Source of the DNA: Ceratopteris richardii | Taxonomy: Eukaryota; Streptophyta; Polypodiopsida; Polypodiales; Pteridaceae | Assembly (NCBI GenBank): GCA_020310875.1 | Contig: CM035412.1 | Coordinates: forward strand, 136,626,261 to 136,690,260 | Length of the DNA: 64,000 nt | Direction: 5' to 3' | In this document: piece after piece, positions 13,038-25,400 of the stretch | Layout: each line of letters starts with the position of its first letter | How positions within the stretch are numbered: position 1 is the stretch's first letter | Made by a program: the position numbers and the translations under genes | Notes under the pieces: generated by a model | Seen by the model: only the letters and a program-made list of their open reading frames with translations | What the model was told of the DNA's origin: nothing | The model's database searches: none

Positions 13038-14095
13038 TGTTGGTGTAAATCACAAGCCTACACATTTGGCTTGGAAGACATCATGAAGACTCCACATGCA
13101 TGAAGAACCATAGGAACATATGCTAGTGGTTTATTACCACTTTACCTCATTGTAAAAGTCTAATTTGACTTAGAATATTTTGTAATCACCTACCTAAGTG
13201 ATTCGTGGAAAAGTAGATCACTTGATTGAGAGAATATCTCCAAACTTTTAGATGCTTGATCATAGGAAGACAAAGATTTGAATTTGAATTCAAATCCTAA
13301 GTCATTTCCTATAAAATTGGATGTGAAAAAGTCGCGGGTAGATTACTCCATTCCTGAGGCTCATTCTGTTGAGCTTGAGTGTGTGTAAGGACTATACCAT
13401 ATCCTACACCTCTCTACACCATTTGGCAATGCTATCCATGCCAATGGGATTGTACACAATTGTTAATCAATAGATACATTTACATCATTCATCTTTGTGT
13501 TCTCTGCTAGTCCACTCAAAAGTCTGTCAACTTGGCAAGGGCATATCTCCGTCAATACTCCACTAAATTCAGTGATTAAAAGCTTGTTGGATTCAGCTCA
13601 AAGTCATCTACATGCTGACAAAGTTTGAAGTGATTTCCTTCAGCCAATTCAGAGAAATCGTCGTCGAGGTGCTCACTGGTCTATCTCTGCTACAGTCCTA
13701 AAAAGTCGGGGGTATACCAAATCTTGCTAAATTAATTTCTCTTAGCATAGTTCATTATTTTACATCATTCCACTTGAAAATGTTAGCTTACTAAGCTAAT
13801 TGAAACCCCTAGAAGGAATTTTATCAATTACTACTATGCTGGTCACACTGAGCAAAACATTGAGCAGGTGTCAAGACCAAAATAGAAAGTTTTCTTGACT
13901 TTGTGACTTCCAAAGTTATCTGTTTTGATTCAATCATTACACACTACATTTCCAAAGGACATAGGCCATTTCTTGGTGTCATTGGAAAGCTAAGGGAGTC
14001 TACTAATCAAGTTTGAAGCTAAAGAGGGCTGGTACAAAGCAGGTTTTAGCAGTACCTACTCAATCTCTTGGATCATCCATCCATCTTTCCCAACA
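13038..14095 (+). repeat. Co1 3' LTR
   Basis: It starts TGTTGG after the polypurine tract and ends CCAACA, giving matching 6-bp inverted ends and a length of 1,058 bp. Immediately beyond it, GyC ORF3 resumes in register with its homologues, which fixes the right boundary. A TATA-like box (CCTATAAAATT) is near 13309. No coding sequence is seen inside. Confidence 0.75.
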
Positions 14096-14100
14096 GTACT

Positions 14101-16800
14101 GGACAAAAAGAGGGATTCACCTAAAGTGCATATGGTGATGCTTCCCATTGTACCCGCAGTGTAGGATTCTTTTCCAAAATTTTGCGCCTCCATATAGGAG
14201 CAGCCCTTTCAAATTCCTCTTGAGTATAGTCGAATGTGTCCTTGCTGAATTGGAGGTTGTTGTTAGGCTCCTTATTTGTCGTTATCTTTATATATTGCCG
14301 TGTTTGCTCTTTAAGTAGCCCATATGGTACATTAAATGGCTTCAAAATGTGTTCCAAGTTTTTGGTCTCAATTTGAGCTTCCTTCATGATCTGTATTACT
14401 TGATCTTCAAATTCTATCGTGAGCTGGGACACTAGTAGTGCCCTCTCATGTCGGCTCAGTTCTGCAATATCCGGATGATCATGTTCAAATTGGATCTCCA
14501 GTTCGTCCCTTATCGGCGAATGATGTAAGGGGGAGAGAGAGGACGTACCTCAATCTCCTCAGTAGCCACTGTGGATTTTGGAACTACTGGTGTCCCCTTC
14601 GTTGCCTGTTGTGCTAGCTGGTCCTGTAGTTGCTTTATCATTTCCTTTTTTTGCTTAATCTCCTCCTGGGCCTTCAAAATTGTTTCCTTATTCTTTTGGA
14701 TTTCTTCTGCCACGATGGCGAGGTGATCAGTGTCTTCTTTACATTGCACAAGATATCGATTCTCAGCCTTTTTCCATTTTGTCCTTAGAGCCGTGGTATC
14801 ATCCATATATCTTTTTTCCCATTCGGCAATGGTTGCGTGCTCCTGCTTGAGCTGATCTTCATACTTAGCTATCTTTTCTTCCATTTCCTTGATGTCTTTT
14901 TCTGGCCTTTCCTGAAATTCTATGGGTCTGTGATTCTAATATTTTGCTTCTTGTATTCATCCGCGTCTTCTCGGCCTCGCTAGCCTCATATTTCTTTTGT
15001 AATTCTTGTAGTTGTTCTTTTAATTTTCCATGTTCTATCTCTAAAGTTTCGCATTGTTGTTTGACCTCGTGAACTTCATTTTCTTTATGTGTTATTTGCT
15101 CTCTCGCTAGCTTTAATTCTGCTGAAAGGTTCTTACCCATTTTTTGAAGTTCATGCTTGTCCTGCATCACTTGGTCATAGTCCTCATCAGCTTCAAGCAT
15201 CAACTGTTGCGTATCCATAAAAGTTCTGATCATATCTTGCACCACTCGCTTGAGCTGAGCGATGTTGACATTCAACCATGTTCTTGGAATACTTGGAGCT
15301 TCTCCTGTTTGTACATCCCTTCCGTGCTCCACATGGATAGGGTTCTGATTCTTCCATCGTAGCTTCTGTAGGTTCTTCCTTTGGATTCTTTAGTAATCCC
15401 TCTCCTTTAAGCGTTGTCTCTTTGATTTGTACTTTTGAAGTCTCATTTATTTGAATAACATGTACCCCTTCTTGGTTTCCCTCTGTGTCTGCGGCATCTT
15501 GATTGGGGTTGATGGTAGTTTGATTTACCTTTATGGCCTCTTCTTCTAAGTTGTAGTTAACTTCATTAAGTTCCTCCCATTGGCCATCATCCTTGGATTC
15601 ACTTTGAATGTCCACATTTAATAAGGATGTGTCGGGTTCTTCTTGTGCATCCGAAGATGAGCTTGAATTATCCAACCCTATTTCTCTGTATCGATGTACT
15701 TTGGTGAGCTTCCTTTTGGCTTCCGTATCCTGGTGGGTTTGCTGGTAATGGTGCCCTTGCACTGGTAGATTCACTTGACCTTCCGTATATTGGTGTGCGT
15801 CTTCCAAAGCTCGTGTTAAGTCCTCTTCGGTAATTGGTTGTTGCACTTCAATTCTTGTCTTTGGAAGCATATGTGCCCTTTTTGTAGCTGGAATATCAAC
15901 TTCTACTTGCTTTACTTCCCTTAATCTCTTTGTCCCTCTCATTTTGGGTTGAGAGCTAGTTTCTACTTTTTCAACAATCTTGACTCCCTTTTTCTTTCTT
16001 GGGACTGTCGCGACTTTGACATACTTAGCCATGGCTGTTGATGAGGGCATTTCCTGGAGGTGCTCCCTAATACCTAGAGCATGATAAATCAGTATGGTCA
16101 GAGCAACACTATCGTTCAGGAACATCTTGTGATTCCATTGCTTCTTTGCCTCGAATAGCCTTTCCTGTATGTATGGAGTCATATTAACTTGATTTCCAAT
16201 TTGTTTAATACCGTGTGATAGTATGATCTTCTGAAGAGCTGTGTATCGATGCATGTTAGGAAAGCTGAAGTGCTGATGAATTAGTCTGACTTCTTCCTCT
16301 ATGTCAACTCGATTGATGTCAGTAAATGTTCTAGTTTTTGCTCCTCGACTTTCTTCCTTCAATATGGTAATTCCATCCTTCTCCCATCCAAAAGCTTATT
16401 TAATCAAATCATGTGTAAACTGAATCACAACCCACTCACCTACTGCATCCATGACTCTAGCCGCTGGTACTAAAGGATCATGTAGTGCTAGCTGCAATGT
16501 ATTCATGACCTACATGCACCTTTGAAAGTCGGGTTTATAGATGGGCAATTCAAAGTATTTGTGAATACCTACTTTCTTCATGATGTCAATTGTAGATATA
16601 AGCTCATGCACCACTTTAAAATCTTGGGACATGATTGGGAATTGATGATCTGTGTCCATGATTTTGATGGTCACCAAGTATAGATACTCCCCTGCCGGTT
16701 GATCTTCTCTAAACCAGTGTCCTTTGGCTTTAGTCACACTTTGTAAGGGGAATTCCAATACTTCTTCCTGAATAGTTGCTTTAGAATCTTCAGAAGCCAT
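14101..16800 (-). pseudogene. GyC ORF3: diverged homologue of GyA/GyB ORF3, broken
   Basis: The ATG at 16798-16800 starts M-A-S-E-D and lies directly after a CAG acceptor-like site. Residues GHWF, YFELPIYKPDFQRC and, further on, a block rich in H, L and I (about 16360-16050) line up with SHWF, the LPKPD block and the MCMQHFAFP block of GyA and GyB ORF3. A long Lys/Glu/Gln-rich coiled coil follows (15330-14520). The block IWRRKILEKNP (about 14170) matches PTWQQKLLETYP in GyA. There are several stops and frameshifts, including a TAG at 14121-14123. The element resumes beyond Co1. The low identity but same order shows ORF3 is an old component of these elements. Confidence 0.75.
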
Positions 16801-16802
16801 CT

Positions 16803-18355
16803 GCACTTGTATTGAAATGAGCATTAGCTTCAATAGAAAGCATAGCATTAGTGCTGTGTGTTGTAGTGACATGTCGTTTGATGCGTCACTCCATTCCCCT
16901 TGCTGGTATAAGTAAGATCTCTTATCGCATATATATTTTTTTCTTTTCTGAAAGAAAACAAGGATTAGTATAGCCGAAGCATTTATTTATTTACATAGTA
17001 GGTCCATTCCTAAGGAAGTTGAAGCTATGGCCTATTCCTTATTGGAGAATGTGCACCACTAATTTTATTATGTACATCAAGTGCCCAATGCCTGGCCTTG
17101 TAATGTGGCCCTATTCTGCATACTTTAGGTGCACAAGAATCTTCATGAGTGCAACCGAATTCTTTGTTGTTCTGGTGTTCCATTCCTCGCGGTTGCTTTG
17201 GTTTCCAAATCCATTTCTTTTTTGCGATGTTAGGTCCTGTCTTCTCTTTGGTTCCTCGAGCTGCACATGTTTCTTTTGTTCTTTCTGTTGTCCTAGTGAT
17301 AGAGGTCTTTCTCTTCATGTTTCTATGACGAGTCTGGATTGGCTCCGTTGTCTGAACGTGTTGGTATAATGCGTCCTTCTATTTGCTTATCTCTTGATTG
17401 GATACGTGTCTGACCTTCTTGGGAATCCATATTTGTTGTCATGCTTTTTGAGCTTCAATCAAAGGCTAGGAAGCCATACTTGCAAGAGTCTTCTCGGTTT
17501 GGATTTCGGTAAAGAAGAATTCTTGTCCTCCTTTTTCTCCTTATGAGCTAGTGTTGCGATCTCTGAAGCCTTCACTTGGTCCTTGCGTACCCATTTGAAG
17601 TTGGCCTTTCCTGGATGTGAGTATTTGATGGTGGTTTTCCAAATAGGTGATCCTTCTGTCGTGTGAGAAACTCCAAGAGTGTTGATTTCCTTGGTGTCTT
17701 TCTGTTCCTCAACTGAATAGGATGATTTGACTTCTTCCGTTGATGTGTTAGGGTTTGAAATTTCTGCTTCTTTCGGACCTGCTTATGAGAGATTGGGGCT
17801 GGAATCATGTTCTATGTGCTCCTCTTTGAGTTCTTCCGCACTTTCGATGGCTTTTGGTTTCTGTGAGGGCTTCTCCCCTAAAAGACTAAAAATTTCCTTG
17901 TGCCCTATCTTGGCTGAAACGTATCCTTGCGTGAGGTGGATGCTTACTCCGTTCTCAATGATCCAATCCTGTCCTAGGATTAAGTCTTCGTCTTTGCACA
18001 CTAAGCCTCGTTGTTCCATGGAGGAATTTCCTAGGTGGAGGGAAACTGTAGTTTCTCCAATGCATTCTATTACTTGACCTCCAATACCTATCATATGTGC
18101 TTTCGTGGGAGTCATAATCGTTTGAATATCTTGGATGACCGTATTTCATATGCAACTGAGTCCTACTCCTGAGTCTATCAAGGCATCTATCAATCGATAC
18201 TCTGTTGTTCCAATTCCTAGGTTTAGATAAGGTTGTGTCATATAGGCATTAGTCGTGTCAGACTTATGGACTTGGTAATTAGCCATGGGGATAGGCTCTT
18301 CACCTATTAGGTACCGTTCGTCTCTTTGTCTGATCCACTCTTTCCGTTCTGGCAA
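16803..18355 (-). pseudogene. GyC second retropepsin-like domain and pol tail, broken
   Basis: The motif I-D-A-L-I-D-S-G (about 18165) and, after a frameshift, GIGGQVIECIGE and LILGQDW (about 17960) match the second protease-like domain at the C-terminal end of GyA and GyB pol. Downstream are basic, low-complexity pieces containing K-W-I-W-K-P-K (about 17200), resembling the W-x-P-K motifs of the other elements. At least three frame changes are needed, so it is non-functional. It lies between the integrase remnant and ORF3, the same place as in GyA and GyB. About 16803-17020 and 17320-17570 have no recognisable coding content. Confidence 0.7.
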
Positions 18356-21300
18356 ACGTCACACGCCTTTCCCCATTCATCTGCATCCTTTAATAGGGTA
18401 GGCCACCATAGACCAACATCCAGTATCCTCTGACTCATAATATGCCCTAGAAGGTGCCCACCACCTGTTCCTTCATGTGCAGAGTGAAGGACTTCCCTCA
18501 CTTCTTCTTCTTCCAAACACTTCCTTAACCTGTCATCCTTGCCCTGTCTATATAATTTATCTTCAATGAAGGTATATGGTCTACTCTTGATTAGCAGTCT
18601 CTTCCTTTGCACAACACTAGCCTTTTTTGGATACAGACCAGTTTTAATGAAATTCTTGATATCATAATACCAACCTTGAGCTTGTACAACAAACAGATGA
18701 GCATCTAGAAAATCATCATTGATTCCACTAGCTTGATTCATCATATTGATTCTGGATAGGTGATCCGCCATAACATTTTCTTTACCTGGTCTGTGGACTA
18801 CAGAAAAATCAAACTCTTGGAACAACAATAACCACCTCCATATTCTACCAGTGGCTTGTGGTTTGTTGAGCAAGTATTTTAGTGGTTGGTGATCTGTTAT
18901 AATATAATAAATTTTACTCCCAGTAAGTAATGACGAAATTTTTGGACAGCAAAAACCATTGCTAGGGCTTCCCTTTCTGTAGTACTGTAATTCCTTTCAG
19001 CCTTGGTCAAGATTCTACTGGCATATTGAATTGGTCTGTCCACTTTAAATTCCTCACTAGGTTGGGTCAAAACTGCCCCCACTGCATAGGCACTGGCATC
19101 TACATGTATATGAAAGATTTTTGACCACTCAGTTGTGATCAAAATAGGAGCAAACACTAACCTTGACCGTAATGTTTGATATGCTTTTTCCTCCTCTTCT
19201 TCCCATTTAAAAGGTACTTCCTTACCTATAAGTCTAGCCACTGGTCTGGCTATCTCTGCATACATTTTTATAAACCTTCTATGGTATCCAGTATGCCCCA
19301 AGAAACTCTGAATCTCTTTAGGAGATTTAGGTTTAGGCAACTTTAATATAGAAATGATTTTGTCAGGATCCGGGGCCATACCTTTAGCCGACACCACATG
19401 TCCTAAGAGAGTTCCTTCTGTCACAAGAAAATGACATTTGTTTGGATTGAGCTTTAGCTTAGTCTCCCTGCATCTCTTGAAAACATTCTACAACTGACTC
19501 AAGTGATGGTCCAAACAATCTAGAGGAGTTTCTTTGTGAGAGCCTGAAAACGAAGAGAAGTCATCCATGAAGATTCTAAGTGATTCCAGCAATAGGGGGC
19601 CAAAAATGAGATTGACCGTTATGTTAAAGGTGGTTGGAGCATTTGTGAGCCCAAATGGCATTTTTACATACACATATGTTCCCCAAGGTGTGATAAAAGC
19701 AGTCTTTTCACGATCCTCTGGGTGTATTGATATTTGATTATAGCCACTAAATCCATCCATAAAGCTATATAATGCATGCCCAGCCACTTCTTCAATGACC
19801 TGCTCTGCAAAAGGCATTGGGAAACCATCTGGAATGGTCCCCTTGTTGAGTGCTCTAAAGTCAACACAAATTCTGATTTTATTAGTATTCTTCTTTGGTA
19901 CTATAACCATAGGTGAGAGCCACTCCGAGTGTTCCACAGGAATGATGATTCCTACATCCTCCATCTTCTGTATTTGCACATAGACAGCTTCAACATATTT
20001 TGGGTTAAATCTATAACTCTTCCCTCTTATGGGTTTGGCTCCATCAACCAGAGGGATTCTGTGCTCTCCATAAATTGCAGGCACTCCTTCTAAGTCTTTA
20101 TAATGCTAGGCAAAAACATCTGTATAATGGGTCAAGAATGATTTTACCTTTTCAAGGAGCCCTGGGTGGCTCCACAACCAAGTGGCCACCAAAACTGGCC
20201 GATTATTGTCTTGAGTGCCTAATTGTATTTCTTTGACAAGATTTCTCTCTACCATATTATCTTCGTGCTCATCTTCTTCCTTGTCTTCTTCTACTAGCTT
20301 TTCGTGCATTGCTTCATAAGCAGGTGTATTTTGGATTTCAATGTGTTCCTCCTTGTCCTGCATCCATCTTGTAGGGATTTCTTGAATCGGGAAAGAACAC
20401 TCTTCACTAGAATCTTTTACCTTGCCTTTAGCTTTAGTAATCTCCTTATCTGTGGTTGTCATATCCTCCTCCAAGTTGTATTTGAGGGGTGTCTTCCTGC
20501 CCCTTCTATGGTCTGTGATGGGCTCTCCCAATCCATCAACCTGGACTTTCTCCTTATCTTCATCATAACCTTCAGTCGTGCAAGAATTATTAAGAAAAAT
20601 TCCAAAACAAGAGGAAGAGTTGCGTGCTTGAAGCCAATTTAGAATATCCTCTTCTTCCTCGAAATCTATTTGGGGTTGATCCTCCGATTCTGGTTCCATG
20701 CATATGCCAACTGTTTGCATCATGCTAGTGTTTCCTTGATTATCTGGGCCCTCTTCTAAATGAATCTGTGTCAGCTCTTGCCCTTTCTTTTGTACCCACA
20801 TAGAATCCTTGCCCCAATCATGAATGACACTTTCATGCCTCAGCCATGGTCGTCCAATTAAGAGGGGAAATCCTCCTTCAACCTGGGGCAATCTTAAAAC
20901 CACAAAATCGAGAATGAATAGATTACCTTGTACTTCAAGTGGAACTTTTGGGATCACTCCCAAGGGCCTTACTTTGCTCTGATCTGCCAAAGTAACAGTG
21001 AAATTTGCAGGCCTTGAAGGGTGGAGTCCAATCTTTTTCATTGTATGTTCAGGCATCAAGTTAATGCCAGAACCACCATCTACAATAACTCCTTGAAATT
21101 CATGACCTTTGATAGATACTGTCAGTCAAGGACTTTTATAATCTGTAAGAGGTGCTTCCCCTACAATTTTTCCTTTATGTAAAACAGCAGCCCTTGCCAC
21201 CAAACTTGTAGTGGAAGCTTCATCAATTATCTGCAATAACTCTGACATGAATTTCCCGTCCATCTTTATTAAATAAAAAATACTAACCTCCTTTTTCATG

Positions 21301-21730
21301 GACTTGAGTAGTTTTGAAGCCTCTGATTCCTTGAGAGCATGGGCTCTTGTTGACTTATCAAACTCCTCATGAGCCCTGTTGAAGGCATGCCCAATGGCAT
21401 CACTGGTGCATATGAGATCTCCTTTTTGCCTTGTATCTGCACTTGTGGTGGCTTTATCTTCAGATGGTTCTGTGTCTTGATTCCATTCCTTAATCTTTGA
21501 TCCTTGTCCTATGTCTGCTTGAACCTTCCCCTTGCTTCTTGTCTGCACAGTCAAAGATTCTATTTCTTCTAATTGCACCACCCTGGTAGATGGTGATGGC
21601 TCCTTGACTAGATCACACATTCCTTCTTTGTGCACAGAAATCATTTGAATATGGAGCCCGGATGAAGAGGCTTGATTCTTAGGACAACAATTTGTATAAT
21701 GGTCTCTAGCCTAAGGGAAGTTCCTGCAAG
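18356..21730 (-). pseudogene. pol: GyC pol: protease, RT, RNase H and integrase zinc finger, broken
   Basis: Reading right to left there is a linker after gag (21644-21129), then protease with the active-site triplet in I-V-D-G-G-S-G (about 21075) and L-I-G-R-P-W. RT has a catalytic FMDD (about 19560), and RNase H and an HHCC finger end at C-D-V-C-Q (18356). RT with FMDD is seen in Athila/Tat-like plant elements. Breaks: TGA at 21126-21128 ahead of the protease, TAG at 20106-20108 (probably from Trp), TAG at 19488-19490 and a 1-nt frameshift near 18895. The integrase core is absent and the sequence passes straight to the linker before the second protease-like domain. Confidence 0.9.
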
Positions 21731-21735
21731 GAGGG
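21731..21735. repeat. GyB target-site duplication, left copy (GAGGG)
   Basis: The 5-bp sequence GAGGG directly flanks the GyB LTR here and again at 38854-38858. It is the hallmark of integrase-mediated insertion. Confidence 0.95.
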
Positions 21736-22400
21736 TGTAGCTCAATGATGAGTAGCACCTCCTTTAATGTCAATCCGGGAAGACGTGAGGATGGTATGAA
21801 GACCTCGAGCAAGTGGCGGCACAAGTGCGTGAGTGAGAAGCACACAAGCATGCACACACATACACACACACGCGCACACAAGGCAAGACAAAGAGTGAGA
21901 ATCAATGGAGCTTTTTAGATTACTTTCAAAATGCTCTTACAAGTTCGTTTCAATTACAATCTAGCCTCCAAAATGAGCTCTCTAGCTCTTTTTATAGTTT
22001 TTGACTAGCTTTTGGCCCTGTCCAGACCTAGTGTCCGGCCTAGTTAAAAATTAGGTTCCAGGGCCAATTTGAAGGCTCAAACGGAGTCTAAAAAATACGA
22101 AAATTGATATGTAGGTACTTCTAAGGCTCCTCAAGCTCAAGGACTCCTTGGCTTGCACAAAATGGAGCTACAAAAATATGAAATGGTATTTACAATGATT
22201 GTTAGTGATAAGAATCACTGTTAAAAGATGTAGATTGGAAAAATTGAAGGGCCTATCTGCCAGATTTGCGTCGACTGCTTTGTCTACTTACTCCTTCACC
22301 TTGTTCTGAATCTCTCCGTTGGCTTCCTTGTCTCGTCAATCCTTGGGTTCCCTGGCTTCCTTGTCTAGTCAGTCCTTGGGTGCCCATACTGCTCTCAACA
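21736..22400 (-). repeat. GyB 3' LTR
   Basis: On the minus strand it begins TGTTGAGAGC and ends GAGCTACA. The TATA box (CTATAAAAAG) is at 21986-21997. A CA/GT-rich run (about 21850-21880) lies in the transcribed part. The last 48 codons of ORF3 lie in its first 148 bp. Confidence 0.95.
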
Positions 22401-25400
22401 CCCCCCCCTCTCTCGCGTCTGTCGTCCCTGACAGACCCTTGTTGCTGGGGGTGTTGGATGTAATATTCCACAACCTGAGTGGCAAGCTGATGTTCTTGTA
22501 AGCGTAGTCCTCTGGCCAAATCTGTCATCATACGATCCCAATCGATTGGTCCTGGAACATCCGGATGTGGCAGACGTAACTGATCTGCATGGATCGCTTG
22601 TTCTACTGCAAATAGATGTAGCAAATGTGTGGGTCTGGGAATGAAAATTTCGGAATTGTATTCCCAGAAGCCCGTAGAGAACATTTCCTCAAATGTTTGC
22701 TTGAAGCATGCGGGCAAGTACTTGATTCGTGCATGCCAAGCAAAGATAACAGTGACCGAGGGGGTTTGGCTCATGTCGTAGACTAAATCCTTGTTGCCTT
22801 GAGCGAATCCAGGAGCGGAGATGTATGGAGCTTGGACATTCCGAAAGGTTTTGAAGACAATGGTCATGAGCTCAAATATCTTCATACACATTTTCGCTGC
22901 TATATCAGGTACATTATTTAGGCGTGCAGACCAGTGCCGAATGGTCGATATCATGTAGGCTACGGTTGGAGGTCCTCGAGGGGGAGCAAAATACGGGTAG
23001 TTAACCCAAGCGGAGCACTCTTGATTGTTGCGTACCTTGATTGCAAATGCTTGCCAGGATCTGCGACGTACCACTGGACAATAGCATGGGTTATACTTGA
23101 TATAGAGTGGCATGGTAGCCCAGGTACTCATCATCTCAGGGTAATCGGTGAGTAAACGTGCACGCCAATTAGGTTGGAAAATCGAGCCAGCACGTGCATC
23201 GGTCGGTAAATCCCCTATCTCAAATTGAGTAGCGAATGTGGGCTCCTTCCCTGTATGTCTTTTGACTTCTGCATTATAATCATGTAGTAAGACAAAATAA
23301 GGCATGTATTGCGCTCTGATGTTGTGATTAACCGTTGATGGGATAATTGCTGAAAGTAGGAAGACCGAAGGACCGTTTCTTCCAGATTCGTGAGAGATTG
23401 CATTTGCACGGCCACACGATCATCATGTGTCTTACCCACTTTCTCGACCCTTCTGACCCAATCTGGAACTTGAATTTCTAACGTGTCTTGTCCTTCTTCT
23501 GTAGTTCGACCACCAGGCGTCGGCATAGGCTCGTATGGTTCTTCGTAGCTGTCCTCGACGGGGATTTCCACTACTGTTTCAGGTTCTGGTTCTTCAATGG
23601 GCGAGGGTGGTCGTTCATATGGTAGGAGGCGTGCTTGGAGCTCCGCCACCTGTTTCCGAAGGGTCTCCATTTCTTCTGTAGATTGTTGCAAGGTCACCGG
23701 TTCCTGTTGAGCAGTGGGTACACTGGCTAGCTGTTTCTTTAGATCGGCACATTCAGTCTCTAGTTTCTCATATGACTCCAGGAAATTTGCATGCTCCTCA
23801 AGTAAAATGCGGACGTCTTCTGATGGAACTGCTCTATATCTGGTAGGGCTAATGGTTGCTCCTACGGTTCCTTCCATAGCCGCTTCAAAGTTGTCCTGAT
23901 TTTGTTGTTGAAGTCGTTTGTTTTCCTCTAGTGCTGCGGCCATATGCCTTCTTAATAGCCCAATGTTGCGTCTGAGCGTAGCGTTAGATATCATTTGCGC
24001 TTGAAGCACTGTTTCTAGCTCCTTAACTGCTTGGTCATCTACAGTTGATGCCTTTGATTCCAATTCGGAGTGAGCCTGCTGTAGTGTGGTATGCTCGTCT
24101 AGGAGCGTCAGGTAGTCAGCTTCAAGAGTGGTGACTCTAGCCTGGAAACGTTGAGATTCTGCCTGGAGGGCAGCATTGCGTTCTTCCAATTGATGGAAGT
24201 CTTGTTGTAGCTGATTTGCACACTGAAGTAATGTGTCGAACGTGCTATTTACATTATGAGATGCAAGGGGAAAAGTTTGAAATGCAGAGGAGGTGGGATT
24301 GGGTAGGGGGGTAGTGAATGCTGTGTGTGCCAATGATGTGAGTGGTGAGGTGGGGGGCAAGGGAGGGGAAGGTGGGGAAATCGTGGGGAGAGGTGCTGTG
24401 GTTGGTGAAATGTCCATTGGATCAGACAAGGTGGTGTGTGCAGGGGCTACCATATAGGTGGGTATGGTAGGTGAAGTGAGTGTGGTGTCCGTGTAAATTG
24501 ATGTCGTTGCGAACATCGGAGGAAGGTGCCTTTGAAACATGGGAGAGCGGAAGAACTGCTCCACAAAGGACGGGTATTGAGGTGGTGACGTCCGGTTGAA
24601 AGAGGTGTAGGGGCCAGCTGGGAAGTGAGGGTTATGGAATGGAGGTACTCGTATTGGGGGGTAGGTCGGAAAACACAGGGTTCCTTCCGTGGGTGCTGGG
24701 TTTCCAACTACGCTGGTAATTATGGGATGGCCAGTCATGGGTTCAGCGGATAGATGGGACGAAGTGTACAAGGGATTGGTGACGAAGGAGAAGAGGGTGT
24801 CTTGTGAGGTGGGTTCTCGAAATGAGAATGATTTGAATGAGGATGGATTATAAGTGGAGGTAGAGGTGATGACTGTCGTTTCTTCCAAGGTGGGAGGTGG
24901 TGGCGGGGGCGGAGAAGGTGGTGATGGAGGACGCTGGGGTGAGATGGGTGATGTCTGAACGAAGGTTTCAGCGGAGAGGTCAGTGGTGGTTGTGGGAGTG
25001 GCTGTGGTCTCAATAGGTACTTCTGGTTCTGTGACGGGTATCCTGATAGTCTTACCTGCTCGTGGTAACGTGTCCACTCTGCGTTTGTCATACCTTACGG
25101 ACTGGCGGAATGCGGTGTGGACAGCCTCTGGAACTCCTAAAGAGTCTGACACCAATTTGAGGGTGTCAATGAAATGTTGGTCCACTCCTTCATCTGATAG
25201 CATTTCTTGCATCAAAGCTTGACCTGATACCAGAGAGAGCTGATGCCTTTCTTGTACTGCTTTGATAGTGTCGTATAGCCTTCGTAGTCGAGCTGTATAT
25301 GCAGGTGCACCTACAAGTTCTGGCACTTCTTGTTGCTCTTCTTGGTGCTCTTGATCATACTCCTCCTCATCATCCTCCTGTTCTTCATCTCCGTCATCTT

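Larger units (their letters stand above)
10214..14095 (+). mobile_element. Co1: Ty1/Copia retrotransposon, 3' part
   Basis: Copia order is visible: end of protease and pre-integrase, integrase, RT, RNase H, polypurine tract and 3' LTR. Its left side is cut at 10213 by the GyA LTR, so gag, protease and 5' LTR should lie left of the window beyond GyA. Its right LTR ends at 14095, where GyC ORF3 coding sequence resumes. The predicted target duplication is GTACT (14096-14100). Confidence 0.88.

Noticed and set aside
22266..22501. Plus-strand ORFs over the GyB LTR and ORF3 end
   Set aside because: They are antisense to a well supported reading frame and repeat in the second LTR only because the LTR is duplicated.
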